A stretch of DNA of 64,000 nucleotides from Streptosporangiales bacterium (GTDB lineage: Bacteria > Actinomycetota > Actinomycetes > Streptosporangiales > WHST01). Location of the stretch: NCBI GenBank assembly GCA_009379825.1, contig WHTA01000018.1:1-64000 (forward strand), in the 5' to 3' direction. Shown piece by piece: positions 1-8,417 of the stretch. Both the position numbers and the translations under genes were made by a program. Under the pieces are notes generated by a model, which saw only the letters and a program-made list of their open reading frames with translations, was not told the DNA's origin and made no database searches. The first letter of the stretch is position 1. Each line of letters opens with the position of its first letter.

Positions 1-117
1 ATCAAGCACAACCGCAGGATCCGAAGTCTCTTCCGTCGAGGGCTCGCAGCGGCGGACAGCGAATGGAAGCTCATCTACGCCACCCACAACCTGCTGAAGA
101 CCTACCGGACGGCCTGA
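1..117 (+). mobile_element. C-terminal end of an IS transposase (partial)
   Basis: The window opens inside a reading frame that ends at the TGA at 115-117. Its last residues include EWKLIYATHNLLKTYR, the characteristic tail of DDE transposases of the IS1182/IS5-like kind (a Trp followed by an A-x-HNLLK block). Only 38 codons are present, so the family cannot be fixed. The element appears to have landed in, or recombined into, the sortase gene that follows, because that gene lacks its membrane anchor right after this point. No terminal inverted repeat could be recognised in 118-190. Confidence 0.7.
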
Positions 118-188
118 CAGCCCCACCGCTCACCCGAATCGCGGACCGACCTCGACCGGCCAGCCAGCAGGCACAACATTCGTGCGAC

Positions 189-688
189 AGCCTCTGGGGA
201 ACGGGTTTCCACACCGACAGTGCCCAGCAGCGTCTCGCCCAGGAGCTACACCGCCCCGAACCAGCGCACCCCGAGCCGCCGCGTCCAGGACATGCGACCG
301 CGGAGATCCGGATCCCCGCGCTCGGCGCCGACTACCGGTACGTGATCGTCGAGGGCACGTCCGCGGAGGAGCTACGCAACGGCCCCGGCCACTACCGCGG
401 GTCCGCACTGCCGGGGCAGACCGGCAACTTCGTCGTCGCGGGCACCGCACCACCTACGGCGCACCGTTCAACCGCCTCGACGAGCTCCGCCGCGGCGACG
501 CCATCGTGATCCGCGCGGACGGCCGGCGGTACCGGTACGCGGTGTACGCGAGGCGCGTCGTGGCACCCGACGAGATCGGCGTCACCCATCCCGTACCTGG
601 CAGGGCGCTCATCACGCTGACCACGTGCCACCCGGAGTACTCGGCCGCGCAGCGACTCGTCGTGCACGGCGAGCTCACCCGCCGCTGA
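189..688 (+). pseudogene. Class E-like sortase, 5'-truncated and frameshifted
   Basis: Homology begins with LWGTGFHTDSAQQRLAQEL, the segment that normally follows the N-terminal membrane helix of actinobacterial sortases, and continues through the core. The catalytic elements are all present: His in GHRTTYGAPFN, Cys in TLTTCHPEY and Arg in AQRLVV. The His lies in a different frame from the first half. At about 441-444 the text reads GGCACC where one extra C (GGCCACC) would restore a continuous protein. The membrane helix and start are missing next to the transposase remnant. Either a decaying gene or a truncated gene with one consensus error; the 5' truncation looks real. Confidence 0.75.
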
Positions 689-798
689 ACTGCCGCGTTG
701 TCAGGGCGCTGTCAGGCGAACGTACGGGCGCTGTCGGTGGCCCGCCCCTGCCGCGGGTACGAGGCTGGGTACCGGTGCGATGGCCGATGGAGGGCGAC

Positions 799-2169
799 AT
801 GGGTGGCATGACCGTCGAGGGGTTGCGCGAGCGAACGCGTGGTGCCGTGATCACGGCCGAGATGAGCGAGTACGACCAGGCGCGCGCGGTGTACAACGCG
901 ATGGTCGATCGCCGTCCCCGGGTGGTGGTCCGGCCGGTGAACGCCGGGGACGTGATGGCCGCGGTGGACTTCGCCAGGGAGAACGAGCTCGACCTCGCCG
1001 TACGCGGCGGTGGTCACAGCGTGCCAGGGTTCGGCACGTGTGACGACGGTGTCGTCATCGACCTGTCGGCCATGCGCGGTGTCCGCGTCGACCCTGTCGC
1101 GCGCCGTGCGCGCGTCGAAGGCGGCGCCACCTGGGGCGACTTCGACGGCGCGACCCACGCCTTCGGGCTTGCCGCCACCGGCGGCATCATCTCCACCACG
1201 GGCGTCGGCGGTCTGACCCTCGGCGGCGGGATCGGCCATCTTGCGCGTAGCTGCGGCCTGTCGTGCGACAACCTGCTCGCGGCCGACATCGTGACGGCCG
1301 ACGGTCGGTTCGTCACCGCGAGCAGCGACGAGCACGCCGACCTCTACTGGGCGCTGCGCGGGGGGACGGGGAACTTCGGTGTCGTGGTCTCGATGGAGTT
1401 CGCGCTCCATCCCGTCGCTACCGTCTATGGTGGCCCGCTGGTGTTCGAGCTGGACGCTGCGTCGGACCTGCTGGCGTTCTACCGCGAGTTCATCGCGACG
1501 GCCCCGGAGCAGCTGGGTGGTTTCCCCGCGTTCCAGATCGCGCCGCCGTTGCCGTTCATTCCCGAGGACCGCGTGGGTGAGCCGTTCGCCCTGTTCGTCG
1601 CGTGCTGGTCCGGGCCGGTCGACGAGGGCGAGGAGGCGCTCAAGCCGTTGCGCGACGTCGCGCCGACCGTGGCCGAGCACGTCGCAGCGATGCCGTACCC
1701 CGTGCTGAACAGTGCGTTCGACGCACTGCTGCCGCCGGGGTTGCGGCATTACTGGAAGGCCAACTTCGTCATGGAGCTCACCGACGACGCCATCGCGGCG
1801 CACCTGGAACACGGGCCGAAGCTGCCGGCGATGCAGTCGACGATGCACATCTACCCGATCAACGGCGCGTGCCACCGGGTGGCTCAGGACGAGACCGCGT
1901 TCGCCGCGCGGGACGCCAACTTCGCCACGGTGATCGCCGGGATGTGGCCGGATGCCGCCGACGACGAGGCCGCCATCTCCTGGGTGCGTGACTACTACGC
2001 CGCCACGGCGCCGCACTCGGAGGACAGCGGGTACGTCAACTTCATGGCCGCGGACGACGCGAACCGGGTGCGGGTCAACTACGGCGCCAACTACGACCGG
2101 CTGGTCGAGGTGAAGCGGAGTTACGACCCTGGCAACCTGTTCCACCTGAACCAGAACATCGAGCCGTAG
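799..2169 (+). CDS. FAD-linked oxidase, berberine-bridge-enzyme family
   Basis: A PCMH-type FAD-binding domain fills the first half. RGGGHSVPGFGTCDDG holds the His that usually carries covalent 8-alpha-histidyl FAD, and GVGGLTLGGGIGHLAR binds the cofactor. The C-terminus is a BBE module ending in YDPGNLFHLNQNIEP. Such enzymes are soluble oxidases of amines, sugars or aromatic alcohols; the substrate cannot be read from sequence. The ATG at 799 is chosen because GGAGGG at 789-794 lies just ahead of it; ATG 787 and 808 are alternatives. Length (456 aa) is normal. The OsmC gene starts 3 bases after the stop, so the two are probably cotranscribed. Confidence 0.85.
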   Translation: MGGMTVEGLRERTRGAVITAEMSEYDQARAVYNAMVDRRPRVVVRPVNAGDVMAAVDFARENELDLAVRGGGHSVPGFGTCDDGVVIDLSAMRGVRVDPVARRARVEGGATWGDFDGATHAFGLAATGGIISTTGVGGLTLGGGIGHLARSCGLSCDNLLAADIVTADGRFVTASSDEHADLYWALRGGTGNFGVVVSMEFALHPVATVYGGPLVFELDAASDLLAFYREFIATAPEQLGGFPAFQIAPPLPFIPEDRVGEPFALFVACWSGPVDEGEEALKPLRDVAPTVAEHVAAMPYPVLNSAFDALLPPGLRHYWKANFVMELTDDAIAAHLEHGPKLPAMQSTMHIYPINGACHRVAQDETAFAARDANFATVIAGMWPDAADDEAAISWVRDYYAATAPHSEDSGYVNFMAADDANRVRVNYGANYDRLVEVKRSYDPGNLFHLNQNIEP

Positions 2170-2172
2170 TCG

Positions 2173-2688
2173 GTGATCCAGGTGAGGCGTGCCGAACTAC
2201 AGGAGGTCCAGGCTCCACTTAAGGCGCGGTACCGCGACGACCCGGCGGCGGCCGTCGTCACGCTGCGGGCCACGGGGACACTCGGCGACGACCTCACCTG
2301 CTCGGTCGCGACCGGCAGGGCACTGGTCGACGCGGGGCTGCATCCCGCGACCGGCGGCGACGGCGGCTCGGTCTGCTCCGGCGACATGCTGCTCGAGGCA
2401 CTCGCGGCGTGCGCGGGAGTGACGCTGCGCGCCGTCGCGACCGCGCTGGACCTCGACGTCCGCGCAGGTGCGGTGCACGTGGCGGGCGACCTGGACTTCA
2501 CGGGCACGCTCGCCGTCGACCGCGACGCGCCGGTCGGCTTCCGCAGCATCCGGGTCGGCTTCATCCTGGACACCGACGCGTCCGCGGACGAGCTGGCCAC
2601 CCTCGTGCGGCTCACCGAGCGCTACTGCGTCGTGCTCCAGACGATCGCGACCGCCACCTCCGTGTCCGTCACCCGGCTAGGGACTTAG
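2173..2688 (+). CDS. OsmC-family redox protein
   Basis: This 171-residue protein has the OsmC/Ohr fold signature. A conserved glycine-rich turn precedes Cys in GGSVCSGDMLLEALAACAG, and a second Cys sits near the C-terminus in ERYCVVLQT. These are the two positions of the peroxidatic cysteine pair in OsmC/Ohr proteins, which reduce organic hydroperoxides with thiols. The spacing suits the OsmC/YhfA branch better than true Ohr. The start is a GTG 3 bases downstream of the oxidase stop. A role in detoxifying peroxide made by the neighbouring FAD oxidase is plausible but inferred only from adjacency. Confidence 0.8.
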   Translation: MIQVRRAELQEVQAPLKARYRDDPAAAVVTLRATGTLGDDLTCSVATGRALVDAGLHPATGGDGGSVCSGDMLLEALAACAGVTLRAVATALDLDVRAGAVHVAGDLDFTGTLAVDRDAPVGFRSIRVGFILDTDASADELATLVRLTERYCVVLQTIATATSVSVTRLGT

Positions 2689-2747
2689 GTCCCAAGCGTG
2701 CATGGACGTAGGTAACTACCGGTTACGACGCGTCCTGTGGGGTACTG

Positions 2748-2787
2748 CATCGGGGGGAGTCCGTGCACAACGTCATCGGGGGGAGTC
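2748..2787 (+). repeat. Duplicated translation-initiation segment (14-base direct repeat)
   Basis: The 14-mer CATCGGGGGGAGTC occurs at 2748-2761 and again at 2774-2787, 26 bases apart. Each copy carries a strong Shine-Dalgarno-like GGGGGAG, the first followed by GTG 2763 and the second by ATG 2790 in the same frame. It looks like a tandem duplication of the ribosome-binding region, giving two possible starts for the next gene. Confidence 0.6.
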
Positions 2788-2789
2788 GC

Positions 2790-3164
2790 ATGCGGACCGA
2801 GAAGAGCAGACGTAGGCTGGGGCCCGCGCCGCTGGCGGACGAGATCTACGACTACCTCGCATCCGTAGTGGGACGCCTCGACGAAGTCGAGATGCAGGCG
2901 TGCGAGCTCGACGAGCCTGCGCACGTGCAGCTGATATCCCCCCGCCGGGCGACGGACGTCGTGACCGAGCTGGTGGACATCATGGCGGCCGGCACCCTCA
3001 GGGTCGTCTTCGCCGTGCACGGAGCGGCGCCCCAGCCGTGGACGAGGATGCGCGTCTACCACGTCGACGAGCCGCTCGCCGAGTACACCGTGGCGATCAG
3101 CCACGCCGAGGCGGTGAACGGCTCAGCGGTCGGGGACCGCGAGTATGCGCAGCACGCCGGTTGA
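2790..3164 (+). CDS. Small uncharacterised protein, family shared with the gene at 9417-9719
   Basis: A 124-residue soluble protein (133 residues if GTG 2763 is used). I recognise no named domain. Its second half, from DVVTELVDIM through VVFAVHGAAPQPWTRMRVY to EYTVAI, aligns without gaps to the small protein at 9417-9719 (VSELIDRIS, VAYMVHGTTPYPWTSIRLY). The two are therefore paralogues with a conserved VHGxxPxPWTxxRxY core. ATG 2790 has GGGGGAG five bases upstream. The next gene, a kinase-like protein, starts inside its last 20 bases, so the two are translationally coupled and may work together. Confidence 0.6.
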   Translation: MRTEKSRRRLGPAPLADEIYDYLASVVGRLDEVEMQACELDEPAHVQLISPRRATDVVTELVDIMAAGTLRVVFAVHGAAPQPWTRMRVYHVDEPLAEYTVAISHAEAVNGSAVGDREYAQHAG

Positions 3165-4446
3165 CCACGCCAGGCCCCTTCGCCGGATGCGCCTGCAGCA
3201 GACCGTGGTGTACCTGTTCGTGAGCGTGCTGGCCTTCGGCACGATGGTCACTCTCGTCGCACGCGCGGACGCGGACGAGCGGGCGGCCCGGCTGGACGCC
3301 TCGATGCGGACGACGGCGGAGGCGGCGGCCGCCCTCGTCTACTTCGAGAGGAACCGGCTCGAGCTCGCCGAGCTCGCCGCCGACCCGGTGGCGTCCGGAC
3401 GCCCACAGGTCGTCGTGTATCGCGGCACGCCGCCGGTGCGGCGCGTGTTCGCGACGAAGCGCCCCGGTGTACGTGTGGCCGACAGCGAGCTGCTCCCGCT
3501 GGCCGCCGACGCCGTCGGCGAGAGCACCGAGGCGCGGGGTACGGCGGTGGCCGAGGACGGCGGCGAGCGCCGGTTGTTGGCCACACCGTTCTACGACAAC
3601 GGCGGCGAAGTGGCCGGCGCCGTGGTGGTGGTCGGCGATCCGGCCGCAGTCGCGGCGGGCCGTAACCGGTTGTTGGCCGCGCTCGTCCTCGGCGGTGCGG
3701 GTCTGTTGCTGGTCGCGTCCGTGAGCTCGTACCTGCTGACCCGCCGCAGCACCCGCGTGCTCCGCGACGCACTGCGCCGCCAGCACCGGCTCGCCGGTGG
3801 TGCGGAGCGGTCGCTGCGGACCGTCGTCGTGGAGCTGCGGCGGTCTGCCCTGGCGGCGTTGAGTGATCCCGCGAGGCGGGACGCGCTGCCCGCGCGGACC
3901 GTCGTCGTCTGCGCGCAGCTGGACTTCACCATCGACGACATCATGCTGAGCTCGCGTCTCGACGCCGGCACGTACCGGCTGGTACGCAAGCCGGTACGCC
4001 TCGACGTCCTGGTAACCCGGATCGCCACCTCCCTGGGCGCGGGCGAGGTCGACCTGGCCACCCGGCCGTGCACGGTGGTGGTGGACGAAGCGCTCGTCGA
4101 GCATGCGGTACGACATCTGGTGGTGAACGCGTTGCGGCACGGCCGGCCGCGGGTCGACGTGGAGGTGCACGGGGACGGGCGGGTGTCCGTCTCCGACCGG
4201 GGCCAGGGCGTCGGTCGGGAGGTGACCGCCGCCCTGTACTACGGCGTCGCCCGCACGGCGTCGCCCGGGGTCGGACGCGGCCTATCGATGTGCCTGTGGG
4301 CGGCCCGGCTGCACGGCGGGACGTTCACCGTCGCCGGCCGCTCCGGCGGTGGCACCGTATGTACCCTGCATCTCCAGCCGGAGGCCGCCGGTACGGCGGA
4401 GCCGCCGGTCGACCGTCCGGTCGGGGCGGCCGTGGCCGGGCAGTAG
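3145..4446 (+). CDS. Histidine-kinase-like sensor lacking the phosphoacceptor His
   Basis: Architecture is that of a membrane sensor kinase: a transmembrane helix near residues 18-38, an extracytoplasmic region, a second helix near 176-198, a dimerisation-like helix and a C-terminal HATPase domain (N-box HLVVNALRHG, G1 SDRGQGVG, G2 GRGLSMCLWAARLHGG). Where active kinases have S-H-E-L-R-T-P, this protein reads E-R-S-L-R-T-V, with Arg222 in place of the acceptor His. No response regulator is adjacent. The start ATG overlaps the upstream small gene by 20 bases. It may be a regulatory ATP-binding pseudokinase or may phosphorylate elsewhere. The 3' end overlaps the convergent acyltransferase gene. 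Confidence 0.75.
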   Translation: MRSTPVDHARPLRRMRLQQTVVYLFVSVLAFGTMVTLVARADADERAARLDASMRTTAEAAAALVYFERNRLELAELAADPVASGRPQVVVYRGTPPVRRVFATKRPGVRVADSELLPLAADAVGESTEARGTAVAEDGGERRLLATPFYDNGGEVAGAVVVVGDPAAVAAGRNRLLAALVLGGAGLLLVASVSSYLLTRRSTRVLRDALRRQHRLAGGAERSLRTVVVELRRSALAALSDPARRDALPARTVVVCAQLDFTIDDIMLSSRLDAGTYRLVRKPVRLDVLVTRIATSLGAGEVDLATRPCTVVVDEALVEHAVRHLVVNALRHGRPRVDVEVHGDGRVSVSDRGQGVGREVTAALYYGVARTASPGVGRGLSMCLWAARLHGGTFTVAGRSGGGTVCTLHLQPEAAGTAEPPVDRPVGAAVAGQ

Positions 4447-5472
4447 CCGGGGCCGGCGCCTGGCAGCGATGTCCTCGACCCAGCCGAACGCTAGCACCGC
4501 GACGGCGATGAGAGCCCAGGCGGTCGCGAACAGCTGCCAGGGGTCGTAGAGGCCGAGCCGGTCGTTGACCGGCACCGCAAGCTCGATGGCGATGTTGTGC
4601 CAGAGGTAGACGGTGAGCGCCCTGGCGTTGACCACGGTGACCAGTCGGCCGAGCACGGGCACGCGGTCGAGCCAGGTCAGGCCCGGCGACCAACGCAACA
4701 ACACCAGTACAGCGCCTGGGCACCAGAGTGCCTGGGCGAGCGGGATCTCGTTGAGGTCGTAGCCGAAGACCGGATCCGGATGGGTCAGGGCCCAGGAGGC
4801 GCCGAGCAGCATCGCGCCGGCGGCGAGCCCGAACAGCGCCGGTAGTGGGATGCGGCGGATCATGCCGGCGCGGTGCGCGAACCCGAGCATCCAGCACGCG
4901 CCGTACGTGCCGAAGTCGAGGAGCGCGGGACCCGTGGAGCCGAGGCGCTCCACGTTCAGCACCGGCAGTGCGGTCGCGACGACCACCGCCAACGGCGCCA
5001 CCGTCGTCGCGACCGGCCACCTGCGGAACAGCAGCAGTCCGGCCGGCGACAGCAGGACGAACCACAGGTAGGCGCGCACGTACCAGAGCACCTGCGTCGT
5101 GGCGGCGCCCCAGGCGCTGGCCGGTGGATCGAGGACGGGGAGGATCCAGTACGCCAGGTTCAGCCAGTCGAACGGGCGGCCTTCGGTGAGCAGCGGCCAG
5201 CCGTGCCAGAACATGACCGGCACGACGATGAGCGCGAGCAGCCAGAGGGACGGCAGCAGGCGGCGAACCCGCGAATACACCACGCGGTAGGCCGCGTACC
5301 GCTCCATCGACGCCGCGGTGAGCGAGCCCGCGAGCGCGAACATCACACCCATCGACGGGAAGACGAACGTGAGCCACGCATAGCCGTACGTGTGGTACAC
5401 GACCACTCGCAGCAGCGCGACGGCGCGGAGCACGTCCAGGTACCGCTCGCGGTGGCCGGCAGGTGTTGGCAC
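4282..5472 (-). CDS. Membrane acyltransferase (acyltransferase-3 family)
   Basis: About 396 residues with roughly ten hydrophobic segments. It begins RERYLDVLRAVALLRVVVYH, the N-terminal Arg...His signature of acyltransferase-3/OafA-type proteins that O-acylate surface polysaccharides or lipids. GTG 5472 is chosen because it lies two bases after the stop of the upstream deacetylase-glycosyltransferase gene, implying coupling. The last 165 bases overlap the convergent kinase-like gene, and the tail beyond the final helix (about 50 residues, Arg/Gly-rich) may not be conserved. In context it probably modifies the glycan made by its operon partner. Confidence 0.75.
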   Translation of the reverse strand: MPTPAGHRERYLDVLRAVALLRVVVYHTYGYAWLTFVFPSMGVMFALAGSLTAASMERYAAYRVVYSRVRRLLPSLWLLALIVVPVMFWHGWPLLTEGRPFDWLNLAYWILPVLDPPASAWGAATTQVLWYVRAYLWFVLLSPAGLLLFRRWPVATTVAPLAVVVATALPVLNVERLGSTGPALLDFGTYGACWMLGFAHRAGMIRRIPLPALFGLAAGAMLLGASWALTHPDPVFGYDLNEIPLAQALWCPGAVLVLLRWSPGLTWLDRVPVLGRLVTVVNARALTVYLWHNIAIELAVPVNDRLGLYDPWQLFATAWALIAVAVLAFGWVEDIAARRRPRLLPGHGRPDRTVDRRLRRTGGLRLEMQGTYGATAGAAGDGERPAVQPGRPQAHR

Positions 5473-5474
5473 GG

Positions 5475-7609
5475 CTAGCGACTCTGCGCGTCCGCCAGGG
5501 TCAGTGTGCCCAGGTCGCCGTTTCGCTCGAGTTTCTGCCAACGCAGCCGGATGCCGCCGACCGCCGCGACGATCGACTGGATGATGACCGCGTACATCAG
5601 CTGTCGGTACACCACCTGCTGCAGCGGCAGCACCAGCAGGTAGCGCATCCGTTCGTTGTCGAGATGGAAGGCGTACAGCCCGCCGAGCGTCTGCACGAGC
5701 AGCACGGCCAGCCACGCGGCCACGGTGCGTGCCGGGTCGAGGAAGACGATGCCGTACAGCAGGAAGATGTCCACCAACGGTGCGAACGCGGGCAGCATGA
5801 CCTGGAACAGCGCGAGGTTGAGCAAACCGAACCGTCCGAACCGTCCCGAAGGGCCGCGCTCCAGCACAGCACGCCGGTGCTTCCACATCGACTGCATGGT
5901 GCCGTAGCTCCATCGGTAGCGCTGCCGCCACAGCTGGCCCATGGTGCGCGGCGCCTCGGTGCGGGCCACAGCACCGGCGACGTACGAGATCCGCCAGCCG
6001 GCCCGGCAGATCGCCATGGTGAGGTCGGTGTCCTCGGCGAGGGTGTCGTCGCTGAGACCACCGACCTGCAGCAGGGCCTGCCGCCTGAAGGCACCCACCG
6101 CGCCGGGGACGGTGGGCATGCGTGCAGCACGTCGTACACCCGGCGGTCGATGTTGAAGCCGATGACGTACTCGATGTGTTGCCAGAGCCCGACCATGTTC
6201 CGCCGGTCGCCGACCTTGACGTTTCCCGCCACCGCGCCGATCCGCGGGTCGGCGAACGGTCGTACAAGGTTGCTCACGGTCTGCGGCGCGAAGGTGGTGT
6301 CACCGTCCACCATCACGATGAGATCGCTGCTCGCCGCTGCGATGCCGGCGTTCAGGGCGGACGGCTTGCCGCCGTTCGCCCTGCGGATCACCCGGACGTT
6401 GCCGAGACCGAGCCGTTCGGCGACCTCGGCCGTGCCGTCGGTCGAGCCGTCGTCCACGACGATCACCTCCACCGGGTGCTCGCTCGCGACGATCGATCGG
6501 ACGGTGGCGGCGATGCACTCGCGCTCGTTGTAGGCCGGCACGACCACCGAGACGGTCCGGCGGGGTGCCTCGGTGGGCGGGCGTAACGCCCGGCGACGCG
6601 CGCTGGCGGCATGTCGCCTGGCGAGCACGAGCATCGCGAGCAACCGGGCGACGACGAGGACACCGGCGACCAGGAGGAAACCGGCCAGCGCCTTCGTCAT
6701 CACCTTGGCGACCTGGACCACCGTCAGGAGCGCCTCGCCGCGCAGCCGTTCGAGCGCGCCGGCGGCCGGGTTCGCCGTCTGGTCGTGCATCAGCTCGCCG
6801 AGCGTCGTGAACCGGTAGCCCTGGCGCAACAGTCGCGGGATCAGGATCTCGAGCGCCGCGACGGTCTGCGCCCGGTTCCCGCCTCCGTCGTGCAACAGGA
6901 TGCTCTCGCCGTTGCCGTTCCTCGGCGTGCCGCTGCGCACGATCTCCCGCACGCCGGGACGCCGCCAGTCCTGGGTGTCCAGGGTGCTCAGCACCGTCGT
7001 GTAGCCCTGCCGCCCGATCTCCCTGATCGACGGCCAGCCGCGGTTGTCGATCGCGTTCGCCTCGGACGAGTACGGCGGGCGCATCAGCGACGTGGTGACG
7101 CCTGCGCCGCCGGCGATGGCGAGCTGGGTCTCGGCGAGCTCCAGCTGGATCCGCCATCTGGCGGCGTAGGCGAGATCCGGGTGGGAGAAGGTGTGTACAC
7201 CGAGCTCGCTGCCGGACTCCCTGATGTCCGCCAGGACGCCCGGATAGCGGGAAGCGAGGGAGCCCACGACGAAGAAGGTCCCCGGCACGTGGTGGTCGTG
7301 CAGCACCTCGAGGATCCGCGGCGTCCACTCGGGATCGGGGCCGTCGTCGAAGGTGAGGATCATGGTCTTGCGCGGGATGTGGTGCGTCCGCACCTCACCT
7401 CCTGTCGTGTCGACGATCGGGCCACCGTTGTGCACGACGTCGGGAACGTGGCTCACGCTGGCGGGCGGCGCCACCCGAGCGTCCGCACTGAACGTCCCGT
7501 GGGCCAGACCGTTGACCAGCAACAGGCTGAGCAGGCCGAGCAGGCCAGTGGTGATGAGCGTCCAGCGCGGCTGGACCAGGGAACGACGCGACGTGGGGTG
7601 TCCGGTCAC
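5475..7609 (-). pseudogene. Polysaccharide deacetylase-GT2 glycosyltransferase fusion, frameshifted
   Basis: A signal/transmembrane segment is followed by a NodB-type deacetylase (TFDDGPDPEW metal Asp pair, HTFSH His motif). A membrane segment and a family-2 processive glycosyltransferase follow (DDGSTDGT, DGDT, EDTDLT, RQRYRW), with C-terminal helices. It resembles PgaB/PgaC-like functions joined in one chain for beta-linked GlcNAc-type polymers. Coding switches frame at about 6117-6121: GCATGCCC would need one more C (GCCATGCCC) to join VYDVLHA to MPTVPGAVGAFRR. Restored length is about 711 residues. If the shift is real, only the deacetylase and half the transferase are made. The GTG start overlaps the upstream stop (GTGA). 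Confidence 0.8.
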
Positions 7610-8199
7610 GAGCCGCCCAGCCGGTCGAGCAGCCGCCTGAGTACACCGTCGCGGGACGCCTCGGGCGACGGGTCCTGTTCGTCGTCGGGTTCCTCGGCGG
7701 AACCCGTGGACCGCGTGCTCGGCGCCGAGCTGGTGCCCGATCGTTCCCGCGTGGGTGCTGCGCTACCGGTGTCGCGTGCCGGCCGCTTGGCCCGTTCCTG
7801 GGTCGGCTCGCCGGCCCGGCTGCTGCCGGTGTCCTGGGCGGTCGACCGCGGGGTCGACGGTCGCGCGCTCGGTGAGCGTTCGGCCGGTTTCTTCGCAGGT
7901 GTACGGGACGCCTGCTGGGTGGTCGTGGCGAGCCCACGGGGCTCCATCGTCTGCTCGACGGCGTCGGCATTGCTGGGCTCGGTCGCGTCCGGCGGCTCGC
8001 TCGCCAGAGCGAACGGCGGCGACTGCGGTGTCATCGGGTCGCTACCGAGGCTGACGGCGAGGAGCATGACGTAGCCGACGGCGAGCACGGTGAACGCGTA
8101 GGCGGCGCGCCTGAGCCTGCGTCGCCTGGTGCCCGTGACGTCCACGAACACCTGCGCGGGCGCAGGCGCGTCGACCGCACGTTTGTCATTGCCCGTCAT
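7606..8199 (-). CDS. Membrane-anchored Pro/Ser/Thr-rich surface protein
   Basis: A cytoplasmic N-terminus of about 35 residues ends in RRRRLRRAAYAFTVLAVGY, one transmembrane helix (about residues 30-50). An extracytoplasmic low-complexity tail rich in Ser, Thr, Pro, Arg and Glu follows, with no recognisable domain. ATG 8199 is chosen because it is preceded by a G-rich ribosome site. The stop overlaps the GTG of the deacetylase-glycosyltransferase gene, so the two products are made together. It may be a scaffold or accessory factor for glycan synthesis; this is inference from position only. Confidence 0.65.
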   Translation of the reverse strand: MTGNDKRAVDAPAPAQVFVDVTGTRRRRLRRAAYAFTVLAVGYVMLLAVSLGSDPMTPQSPPFALASEPPDATEPSNADAVEQTMEPRGLATTTQQASRTPAKKPAERSPSARPSTPRSTAQDTGSSRAGEPTQERAKRPARDTGSAAPTRERSGTSSAPSTRSTGSAEEPDDEQDPSPEASRDGVLRRLLDRLGGS

Positions 8200-8229
8200 T
8201 GGTGCCCCCGTACAGATTGCAGCCTGCAG

Positions 8230-8241
8230 TCCCCCGGGGGA
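8230..8241. promoter_or_regulatory. GC palindrome in a divergent intergenic region
   Basis: TCCCCCGGGGGA is a perfect 12-base palindrome in the 218-base gap between the divergent surface protein (8199) and the GH18-like lipoprotein (8418). A related CCCCGCGGGG lies at 9776-9785, upstream of the small gene at 9417-9719. Either could be an operator shared by this locus. Evidence is the symmetry alone; no promoter boxes are convincing. Confidence 0.25.
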
Positions 8242-8417
8242 TGCCAGCGTAGGTGGGCTGCCGGTGAGTTTCGCCGGACCACGGGCAACTGGACGTATGC
8301 CGCACTCCTCGGCACGTTGTGTCAATGCGTCCGCGTCGGGTTCGACGCACTGTGCGAGCCGTTCGACCGTGGACGGTCGCGGGGCCGATCACCGGTGTGC
8401 TGTAGGAGAATTTCGCT

